Shown piece after piece: positions 21,836 through 29,144 of a DNA stretch of 29,741 nt; position 1 is the stretch's first letter, and each line of letters starts with the position of its first letter. This stretch comes from a virus. Made by a program: the position numbers and the translations under genes. The notes beneath the pieces were generated by a model, which was not told the DNA's origin, made no database searches, and saw nothing but the letters and a program-made list of their open reading frames with translations. The DNA is taken from IMG/VR virus record IMGVR_UViG_3300046698_000529, positions 1-29,741 of that record, one strand, 5' to 3'.

Positions 21836-24800
21836 TTAATAATTTGAATTGACTGGATATTTATAGCCAAAAACTTCAACAAGAGTTAGACTTCCTTTCA
21901 AAGGCTGTAAAAAGTCTTGATAAGCATAATACTGAGAACCATTACCTGTTGTATAATTTGTATTAGTAATAAGATCTATTGATATTCCTAATGATGGAGG
22001 AAGTATTGAACTCATTCCCCACCCTGTACCATAATTCATAGCACTCAAACTATTGTTAACTGTTTGAATTGTTGAAGGTGCATTATTTAAAAATGGATAT
22101 ATAATATTACCATCAGTAAATTGTTGATACCAAATAGTATTATAAGTAGTATTGATTTGACTATTTGATAAATACCATAGAATTGCATTAGATGTATATC
22201 CCTTAGTACGTAATGCTAAAGTAAGGTAAGGTGTTGAAGGTGTTATGTTAATTCCATTAGTTCCACTACTCCAACTAGGATAAATAGGAGCATATATACG
22301 AACACCTGTGATAAGATATCTATAATTTGGATCTGAAGGAAAAATTTCCCAACCTACTTTTATATATGTAGCATTACTTCTTGATGTTGCTCTTGAAGGA
22401 AGAGGTGGTGTTACAATAACTGTTTGTTGATCTATTACTGCAACAACTTCATAAATTTCAAGACCAAAAAGTGGACCAACATATGCTAATTTATCACCTG
22501 GATATAAACAAGATAGAAGATCATTAGCTCCTGCACTCAAAATTCCTGGTGTAAATGTTGTAATAGTAGGATTGCTTTGTAATCCTGTTGGTGTTGTTTG
22601 AGCTTTTGTCCATAATAATCCAGTTAAAACTTGACTATTACCTTGACCTGAAAGTTTATATGTTTCATAATTTAACCTTCTAACATTTCTAATAGGTTCA
22701 CCACCATATGGTGAAAATTCTGTATTAGTAATAAATTTACGTCCTTGACCAAAAGTAGGTATAGTACCATATCCACTTCCACCTGATAAAACAGTTACTT
22801 TAGTTACTTGTCCATTATTAAGTTCTGGAAGTAAAACTGCTCCAGATCCTCCTCCATCATTTGGAATAGCAAAAGCATTTGGAGGAAGTATATATCCTAC
22901 ACCACCATCTAAAACATTAACTCGTGCAACAGATCCATTTTGTATATAACCCCGTGCTCGAGCACCAGTCCCTAATACTAATTGTCCTGGTTGCCCAGTT
23001 ACAAATTCAACTCTTAAACCACTTGTATTACCATAACTATTATTAACTGTTATTTCGAGTTTATTAATACCATTTATTAATAAATTAGTTGTATTTATAA
23101 TAAATGGATTAGCAGACGGTTGATCCATATATGATGGACGTAGTAATATTAATCCGGTAGAAATACCATTAATAGTAACATTAACAATTTGATCATCACA
23201 AGTCCAAGCTCCTGTTATATTTTGAATATAATTAGCATTATTATTAACTGTAAAAGATAAACTATAAGTAAAAGTAGCAGTGTTTGGAAAGATTTGAGCT
23301 TGAGCAGCATGAAGTATATTTGACGGTGAAATCCACTGAGAATTTGGACCATTAGATGCCCATTGAGATAGATTACTAAATGTCCAATTTTGACCTACAA
23401 AAACTGAAAGAGCTGGATTATATGTAGTATTGGTTTTATTAATATTCCAATGTTGTTCTTTAGAACCTTGAGTTGCGAGAGATCCATCATCATTTACACC
23501 TGTGTTGTATAAACCAGAAAGCGCAGAGGTTGTAGCTGCAGAAATGTTACTAACAAATAGTATATCTACTCCTTCATTGTAATGTCTTAATTCATCGTTA
23601 TTTTCAATCCAGAAATGATCATCTCCTAATTTTAAATGACCATTGTCTACCATACTTGAAGAAGAAACTATTCCTCGATCAAAAGCTACTTCTTCATATC
23701 CAGAATATAGATCTTGATCAGGAGCAAAATCAACTAAAGTAGGAATACATAGTCCATTTGATGTATAATTTTCTTGTCCATCATCCCTATAACTGATAGT
23801 AATAGGGATGTTTTCAATATTAACATAAACATCTGTGTAAACAATATTATTATATGAAAGTACTCGTGCACGAGTTACACATGTAGAACCCAATGTATCA
23901 AATTTGTTTACCTTTATAAATCCAGTTTCAGTTGTGTTATTAAAATTAACATCAAAGTTAGTTGATTCATACAAAGAAGCAATTGATAAATTTGTAATTG
24001 CTTGACCACTTTGTGAAGTAAAAATAGTATACCAACCTGCACTTAATGGTATAAATTGTGCAGTAGATGTATTAATCGTTTTGGTAGATATGATTATATC
24101 TTGCGGAGATGCATTTGTATTTAAAGCACTATAATAAAAAGGAATAGAAGTTTGTAATGCACTTAATGTTTGACTAGGAATAAAATAATTTATTATATTA
24201 TCTTGAATAATATTATTACAGTTGTTTAAAGTTAATCCTTCAATACAAATTACAGGAATTTTGGTAGTATCTTGAGTAGAAGAAAGTGTAAGAAAGTTAG
24301 TAGAATAAACTCCATCACCATTAAAGATACAATTTTGTATTTTTAAATAAGGAGCAGTATTTACTGCTGATAATTGAGGAATATTCCAAAGAATAGCACC
24401 ATTACTATAACTACCTGAAAGTGATATATTTTTTAGATTAATATTTGATGCTTCATTTTGTAGCCAAATAGCAGTTGAATTAACTGCATCTAAATTACTA
24501 TTGAAAATAAAGCAATTTTCAATATTAATTAATCCAGTTTCACTATTTTGGTTAGCTAATGGCTGAATTTTTATACCTATACCTCCACCGTAAATTGCAA
24601 CATTACTAATTATAACTCCTCTGCTAGAATCATTAATAGTTAAAGCAGTATTTGGTATATTTGCAATTGTATCTAACTCATATCCTTGAAAATAAAAGGA
24701 TAAATTTTCAATAATAAATCCACTATCAGTAGGAATAAATCCTATTGGTCCTGCAGTAGTAGATGCAACAGTGGTCATTATATCCTTTGTAATACCCTGT

Positions 24801-25654
24801 GCCATAAAGATAGAAGTATTATAAGCAATACCTTCACCACTAATTTTTATATTTGAAGGAACGTATAAAGTATTACTAATTAAATAATTTCCACTTGTAA
24901 AAACTAATTCAAGAGCCCAACCATAACTCATTGCTGATAATGCAGCTTGAATAGAAGCTGTATCATCTGTTAATCCAGTGCCTTGTGCACCCCACATTTT
25001 AACATTAGGTTGTTCTCCATTTAAGAGTCGAATCCAACGTCCTGACATACCGATCATTGCAGTCGGACAAATAACAGAACCTCGATCATCTGGTAAAGTT
25101 GAAGTAGAATTCCATCTGAATAGGCCGCCTCCTCTATCGTTTGGATTATAATAGCCTAAGACTTCTGCTGCAGCTCCATCAACTACAATTTCTGCACTAA
25201 TTAATGGATTTAGCAATGTAAGAGCAGCAATATTTTGAACGTTAAGAACTACTGCACCAGAAATATATCCTAATGCCATCAAATCCCAATAAGCACTACC
25301 TGATACAGGTGTTACTCCTGTACTCGAACTTAAAGAAACAAAAGAAGAACCATTATAATAGACTACATCATATTGTGTATATTCGACAGCGGGATTATAA
25401 GTATCTTTCCAAACAAATCTTATTCTTCCTAAATCTGTTGAAGATAAGGTAGTACTACGGGAATACATAGTATCATGTAAATCACCATTAGGATCAATAA
25501 AAAAGGTATGATAAACAGATGAAAAACTATCTACAAAATCAGCTACAGATATATTGTTTGATGCTGAAGCAGTTTCCAATATTAATAAATCATCAGGATA
25601 AGCAATTGTTACTGGAGGCAATTCTCGAACTAAAAGTGCATTTTTTGAGTACAT
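21836..25654 (-). CDS. Large tail spike/fibre with carbohydrate-binding and beta-helix regions (1272 aa)
   Basis: A receptor-binding type virion protein. Residues 88-128 have the CBM5/12-like pattern (YTQYDVVYYNGSSFV ... YWDLMA). Residues 217-240 are the start of a pectate-lyase-3-type right-handed beta-helix (VKMWGAQGTGLTDD, followed by many Asn/Ile-rich short strands to about 480). A jelly-roll-like segment lies at about 750-886, and two GGxGY repeats (ARVNVLDGGVGY and KVTVLSGGSGY) at about 900-970. The N terminus would attach to the tail. Enzymatic cleavage of host polysaccharide is possible, but catalytic residues cannot be told from sequence. A late-type box lies 10 nt before the ATG. 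The gene is first in its minus-strand unit. Confidence 0.83.
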   Translation of the reverse strand: MYSKNALLVRELPPVTIAYPDDLLILETASASNNISVADFVDSFSSVYHTFFIDPNGDLHDTMYSRSTTLSSTDLGRIRFVWKDTYNPAVEYTQYDVVYYNGSSFVSLSSSTGVTPVSGSAYWDLMALGYISGAVVLNVQNIAALTLLNPLISAEIVVDGAAAEVLGYYNPNDRGGGLFRWNSTSTLPDDRGSVICPTAMIGMSGRWIRLLNGEQPNVKMWGAQGTGLTDDTASIQAALSAMSYGWALELVFTSGNYLISNTLYVPSNIKISGEGIAYNTSIFMAQGITKDIMTTVASTTAGPIGFIPTDSGFIIENLSFYFQGYELDTIANIPNTALTINDSSRGVIISNVAIYGGGIGIKIQPLANQNSETGLINIENCFIFNSNLDAVNSTAIWLQNEASNINLKNISLSGSYSNGAILWNIPQLSAVNTAPYLKIQNCIFNGDGVYSTNFLTLSSTQDTTKIPVICIEGLTLNNCNNIIQDNIINYFIPSQTLSALQTSIPFYYSALNTNASPQDIIISTKTINTSTAQFIPLSAGWYTIFTSQSGQAITNLSIASLYESTNFDVNFNNTTETGFIKVNKFDTLGSTCVTRARVLSYNNIVYTDVYVNIENIPITISYRDDGQENYTSNGLCIPTLVDFAPDQDLYSGYEEVAFDRGIVSSSSMVDNGHLKLGDDHFWIENNDELRHYNEGVDILFVSNISAATTSALSGLYNTGVNDDGSLATQGSKEQHWNINKTNTTYNPALSVFVGQNWTFSNLSQWASNGPNSQWISPSNILHAAQAQIFPNTATFTYSLSFTVNNNANYIQNITGAWTCDDQIVNVTINGISTGLILLRPSYMDQPSANPFIINTTNLLINGINKLEITVNNSYGNTSGLRVEFVTGQPGQLVLGTGARARGYIQNGSVARVNVLDGGVGYILPPNAFAIPNDGGGSGAVLLPELNNGQVTKVTVLSGGSGYGTIPTFGQGRKFITNTEFSPYGGEPIRNVRRLNYETYKLSGQGNSQVLTGLLWTKAQTTPTGLQSNPTITTFTPGILSAGANDLLSCLYPGDKLAYVGPLFGLEIYEVVAVIDQQTVIVTPPLPSRATSRSNATYIKVGWEIFPSDPNYRYLITGVRIYAPIYPSWSSGTNGINITPSTPYLTLALRTKGYTSNAILWYLSNSQINTTYNTIWYQQFTDGNIIYPFLNNAPSTIQTVNNSLSAMNYGTGWGMSSILPPSLGISIDLITNTNYTTGNGSQYYAYQDFLQPLKGSLTLVEVFGYKYPVNSNY

Positions 25655-25664
25655 GTTATATAAT

Positions 25665-25672
25665 TATTTATA
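25665..25672 (-). promoter_or_regulatory. T4-type late promoter box TATAAATA (short leader)
   Basis: On the minus strand an exact TATAAATA lies 10 nt before the ATG at 25654. The predicted leader would be about 5 nt, slightly longer than at the other late boxes. Confidence 0.55.
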
Positions 25673-25692
25673 CAAAAAATAAAGTAAAGCAC

Positions 25693-25720
25693 TTGAATTC
25701 TGGTAAAAAACTGTTAATAT
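25693..25720 (+). promoter_or_regulatory. Sigma70-like promoter, leaderless spacing
   Basis: TTGAAT (25693-25698), 16 nt, TAATAT (25715-25720), then 6 nt to ATG 25727. A C precedes the TTG. It lies back to back with the minus-strand late promoter in a 72-nt divergent gap. Confidence 0.62.
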
Positions 25721-25726
25721 GTAATA

Positions 25727-25918
25727 ATGATTAGTGTTAAACCAGATAAGAATGTAGTTGTTCCAAAATATGACCTTCTTTCAGAAGGCTGTGATCCAAC
25801 AATGTGTAATACGAGTTATAAGCCAACTACTACTTCTACCATGTTACTAATTTTTGTTGCTATATTTGCAGGAATTTCAATTGTAATACGAATAATGTAT
25901 TGGTGGATTGGAAAATAA
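25727..25918 (+). CDS. Small single-pass membrane protein (63 aa)
   Basis: A polar N-terminal half with two Cys residues (GCDPTMCNTS) is followed by a hydrophobic helix at about residues 38-58 (MLLIFVAIFAGISIVIRIMY) and a short basic end. The shape is that of a small phage inner-membrane protein. Holin-like or exclusion roles are possible but unsupported. It heads the plus-strand glycosyltransferase cluster. Confidence 0.65.
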   Translation: MISVKPDKNVVVPKYDLLSEGCDPTMCNTSYKPTTTSTMLLIFVAIFAGISIVIRIMYWWIGK

Positions 25919-25921
25919 AAT

Positions 25922-26716
25922 ATGAAAATAGGAGTAGGCATTTGCACCTATAATAGGCAATTAATGTTTGAGAAGACATTACAATCTATTGTTCAGAATT
26001 TATCAGCTGATTATGAATTTGAAATTGTAATAGTTAATGATGGTACACCTTATCCTGATTCTTCTTATAAAGGTGCTAATCATGTTATTCAAAATCAAGA
26101 GAATATAGGAGTTGGTAGAAGTAAAAACAAGCTCTTTAAACATTTAATATCGAAAAACTACCAATACTATTTCATTATTGAAGACGATATTTTAGTTTTA
26201 TCTTCTGAGGTTTGGAAGAAATATATTGAAGCAAGTAAGGTAAGTGGTATTCAACATTTCAGTTTTTTTGGACACGGTCCAATGAATTTTTTACCAGATA
26301 AGAAAACACCAAATCCGCGTTTGATTGTTAATTACACCAAAGAAATTGGAATAGCACTATATTTACATAGTATTGGTGCATTTAGTTTTTTTACAAAGTA
26401 TGTTTTAGAAAAAGTTGGATTACATGATGAATATTTTATCAACTCAACAGAGCATATTGAATTAACAAGACGAATTGAATTAGCAGGCTATACCACCCCA
26501 TTTTGGAATTTTGCTGATATTAAAGATTCTCAATTACAACTTTGTGAACAGGCTTGCTCAGAAGTAAACTCTACTATCAGACCACGTGCCGATTGGAAGG
26601 TTAATATAGCTCGAGGCTGGGAATATTTTAAGCAGAAGTATGGTTGTTATCCAACAGAACTTCCTGATACACCTCAAGAAGAAGTAATTAAGGTTTTAAA
26701 ACAACTAAAGAAATAA
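25922..26716 (+). CDS. Family 2-type glycosyltransferase (264 aa)
   Basis: The GT-A start IGVGICTYNRQLMFEKTLQSI, the strand IVIVNDG (nucleotide-binding Asp) and YFIIEDDILVL (EDD metal/sugar motif near residue 88) follow the family-2 layout. A later HIELTRRIELAGYTT segment holds the position of the catalytic base. It has no membrane helix. It lies 3 nt after the small membrane protein. The acceptor is unknown; virion protein, DNA base or host surface glycan are all possible. Confidence 0.78.
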   Translation: MKIGVGICTYNRQLMFEKTLQSIVQNLSADYEFEIVIVNDGTPYPDSSYKGANHVIQNQENIGVGRSKNKLFKHLISKNYQYYFIIEDDILVLSSEVWKKYIEASKVSGIQHFSFFGHGPMNFLPDKKTPNPRLIVNYTKEIGIALYLHSIGAFSFFTKYVLEKVGLHDEYFINSTEHIELTRRIELAGYTTPFWNFADIKDSQLQLCEQACSEVNSTIRPRADWKVNIARGWEYFKQKYGCYPTELPDTPQEEVIKVLKQLKK

Positions 26717-26718
26717 AC

Positions 26719-26746
26719 TTGCATTTAACTTACTTCTAGTTAATAT
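26719..26746 (+). promoter_or_regulatory. Sigma70-like promoter, leaderless spacing
   Basis: TTGCAT (26719-26724), 16 nt, TAATAT (26741-26746). ATGs follow after 1 nt (26748) and 7 nt (26754). Only the second fits the expected transcription start, so it is taken as the start codon. Confidence 0.6.
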
Positions 26747-26753
26747 TATGTAT

Positions 26754-27518
26754 ATGTCACAAATTGCTTTGTTGGTTCCAACTCGTAATAGGCTAAATTT
26801 ACAACTTACATTAATTAGCTCAATTATTACAACTGTAAAAGACATTAATAATGTAACACTCTATTTTGGTGTTGATAGAGATGATCCAACACGAGAGATA
26901 ATCTATAAAATAGCTAATGCTATCCCGTTCGTTAAAATTATTGATATTGAACCTAAAGGTAAACAAACGAACATCCATGAAATTTGGAACAAACTTGCAA
27001 ATATTTCAACTGAAACTATAGTGAGTATGGTAGGTGATGATTTTATTTTTAAGACTCAAAATTGGGATGAAAAGATACTTGAGGAGTTTAATGAGCAAAA
27101 CTTACCATCTGATAAAATTAAATCTGTTTATTGTTGGGATGGTCAACGTGGTGGTGATCTCGCTGTGAATATTTTTACTCACCGTGAGTATTTAAAGTAT
27201 AATGATGGAAAATTTTTGTCTGAAACCTATTTGCTTAATTGGAGCGATCAAGATATTGATGTAATATTTAGGGCATTAGGAAGATTAAAATATAGAGGAG
27301 ATATAGAAATATTTCATAACCATTATGTATTTGGTGGGAGAAAGATGGATGAAACAGCTATAAGAATGTTAGAGCGAGATGGAGATAAATCTCAAACTGA
27401 TTTAAAATGGGGTCCAGCTGAACCAGAGCGAGTTGAACGAGTTTTAAAAATTGCAAAAGCTATTGGAGTAACACCTAATTTTAAAGAGGGTAAATTCTCT
27501 GAAAAATATTGGAACTAA
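26754..27518 (+). CDS. Glycosyltransferase-like protein (254 aa)
   Basis: Starts SQIALLVPTRNRLNLQLTLI, a GT-A N terminus. The strand VTLYFGVDRDDP and the motif TIVSMVGDDFIF (GDD near residue 95) are the nucleotide-sugar and metal sites. LNWSDQDIDVIFRALG near residue 165 is in the region of the acceptor base. The start at ATG 26754 instead of 26748 follows from the promoter. It lies between another glycosyltransferase and a sugar-nucleotide enzyme, which supports a role in glycan synthesis. Confidence 0.72.
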   Translation: MSQIALLVPTRNRLNLQLTLISSIITTVKDINNVTLYFGVDRDDPTREIIYKIANAIPFVKIIDIEPKGKQTNIHEIWNKLANISTETIVSMVGDDFIFKTQNWDEKILEEFNEQNLPSDKIKSVYCWDGQRGGDLAVNIFTHREYLKYNDGKFLSETYLLNWSDQDIDVIFRALGRLKYRGDIEIFHNHYVFGGRKMDETAIRMLERDGDKSQTDLKWGPAEPERVERVLKIAKAIGVTPNFKEGKFSEKYWN

Positions 27519-27536
27519 TAACTACATTTGTAAATA
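27509..27536 (+). promoter_or_regulatory. Sigma70-like promoter, leaderless spacing
   Basis: TTGGAA (27509-27514), 16 nt, TAAATA (27531-27536), then 5 nt to the ATG at 27542. The -35 lies at the end of the preceding gene. Confidence 0.5.
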
Positions 27537-27541
27537 AAAAT

Positions 27542-28501
27542 ATGAGTAAAAAATTGTTAATAACAGGAGGATCTGGATTCCTTGGAAAACAACTTGCATT
27601 AGCATTAAAAAATGATTATGAAGTGTGTATTACAGGTAGAAATAATAAACGTTTACAAGAGGCACAAAAATTAACAGAGTGTGAATGTAGACCAATGGAT
27701 GTTTCTTCAATTGAATCAATTAGAGATGTATTTAATGATGTTAAACCACATATTATAATCCACGCTGCTGCTACAAAATTTGTTCCTCTTGCAGAAATAT
27801 ATCCAATGGAATGCGTAGATATTAATATACATGGTAGTCAGAATGTTGCACGAGTTGCAATAGATCAATCTATTCCAATTGTTATTGGTATTTCAACAGA
27901 TAAAGCATCTCCACCTGTTCAAAGTATGTATGGTCTTTCAAAAGCAGTGATGGAACGATTATTTTGTAATATTGACGGTAAAACGGAAACATATTTTACT
28001 TGTGTTAGATACGGTAATGTTGCATGGTCGACTGGTTCAGTTTTACCTATATGGAAAGAACGAAGTTTAAAACAAGAATCATTAAATGTAACAGAACCAA
28101 ATATGTACAGATTTTTCTTTACTGTTAATGAAGCGGTAGAATTAGTATTAACTGCTTTAAATAATATTTTAGACGTACATGGAAAAATATTAACACAAGA
28201 AATGAAAGCAGCATCATTATTACGTATTCTTACTACATGGCAAAAAAATAAAGGATGCCACTATAATGTAACAGGTAGTAGACCTGGTGAAAGAATAGTA
28301 GAATATCTTATTGGTAATACAGAGATAGATAATACAGAAAAAATTATGTTTCAAAACAATATTATACCACATTATCTTATACATCCCAATCAAAAAGTAA
28401 AACAGCCATTATTGAATATTATTTCTTCCGAAAATACAACTCAATTGACAGATGGGGAAATTTTAAATCTTATTAATCACAAATCACAAAATTTTAGCTA
28501 A
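27542..28501 (+). CDS. NDP-sugar dehydratase/epimerase of the PseB/CapD type (319 aa)
   Basis: A short-chain dehydrogenase-fold enzyme acting on nucleotide sugars. The NAD(P)-binding loop GGSGFLGKQ is at residues 8-16, and IIIHAAATKFVPL follows. GISTDKASPPVQSMYGLSK has the TDKA and Y-x3-K arrangement typical of UDP-GlcNAc 4,6-dehydratases/epimerases (PseB, CapD, polysaccharide biosynthesis family) rather than GalE. VRYGNVAWSTGSVLP is the matching substrate loop. At 319 aa it has a single soluble domain without the membrane part of long CapD. It would supply a modified sugar to the flanking transferases. Start at 27542 is set by the promoter; the upstream in-frame TTG at 27509 is its -35 element. 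Confidence 0.8.
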   Translation: MSKKLLITGGSGFLGKQLALALKNDYEVCITGRNNKRLQEAQKLTECECRPMDVSSIESIRDVFNDVKPHIIIHAAATKFVPLAEIYPMECVDINIHGSQNVARVAIDQSIPIVIGISTDKASPPVQSMYGLSKAVMERLFCNIDGKTETYFTCVRYGNVAWSTGSVLPIWKERSLKQESLNVTEPNMYRFFFTVNEAVELVLTALNNILDVHGKILTQEMKAASLLRILTTWQKNKGCHYNVTGSRPGERIVEYLIGNTEIDNTEKIMFQNNIIPHYLIHPNQKVKQPLLNIISSENTTQLTDGEILNLINHKSQNFS

Positions 28502-28504
28502 AAT

Positions 28505-29101
28505 ATGGAACCAATACTTACAATATCAGTTTGTTCATTATATAGAAGAGAAGCATTTCTTAAGAGACTAAAAAATTGTCTTGCTCCTCAATTGCCAAAA
28601 GATAACTCAGTTGAAGTATTATGTAGTATTGATAATGGTGAATCTCATATTTCTATTAAACGTAATACATTATTACATGCAGCAAAAGGTAGATGGGTTT
28701 GCAGTATAGATGATGATGATTTAGTACACCCTGAATATATTAGTAAAATTCTTGATGCACTTAAACAGGATCCTGATACTGTTGGATTTTCTCTTATTAT
28801 GACAGTTGACGATAAAAATCCAGAAAGATCATACCATTCAATTAAATATAAAACTTGGTTTGATAAACCTAATGAAAAGAATCCAACAAAAAATGATTAT
28901 TTTAGAAATCCAAATCATTTGAATCCTGTTAGACGGGAAATTGCACAACAGATTGGATTTAAAAATAATACTCTCACTGGTGATGATTACAGTGATAGAT
29001 ATTACTCTGCAGGAATACTTCCAATGTTAAAAACAGAAGTGTATATTGATGAACCCCCAATGTACTATTATTTAGTTAGATCTGAAAAATACGCAATTTA
29101 A
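28505..29101 (+). CDS. Family 2-type glycosyltransferase (198 aa)
   Basis: Starts LTISVCSLYRREAFLKRLKN, a GT-A N terminus. VCSIDDDDLVHPEY (DDDD near residues 74-77) is the donor/metal motif, and the late LTGDDYSDRYY (near residue 160) is in the position of the catalytic acid pair. It is shorter than usual, so a minimal domain. It follows the PseB-like gene by 3 nt and closes the cluster. Confidence 0.75.
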   Translation: MEPILTISVCSLYRREAFLKRLKNCLAPQLPKDNSVEVLCSIDNGESHISIKRNTLLHAAKGRWVCSIDDDDLVHPEYISKILDALKQDPDTVGFSLIMTVDDKNPERSYHSIKYKTWFDKPNEKNPTKNDYFRNPNHLNPVRREIAQQIGFKNNTLTGDDYSDRYYSAGILPMLKTEVYIDEPPMYYYLVRSEKYAI

Positions 29102-29111
29102 TAAAATCAGC

Positions 29112-29139
29112 TTGATTTCATTCAAATAACTACTATAAT
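29112..29139 (+). promoter_or_regulatory. Sigma70-like promoter, leaderless spacing
   Basis: TTGATT (29112-29117), 16 nt, consensus TATAAT (29134-29139), then 5 nt to the ATG at 29145. A C precedes the TTG. Confidence 0.7.
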
Positions 29140-29144
29140 ATAGT

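Noticed and set aside
21858-21865. TATAAATA on the minus strand upstream of the LRR gene
   Set aside because: It is within the coding end of the spike gene and 41 nt from the next ATG, unlike the 5-nt spacing of the other late boxes. Possibly chance.
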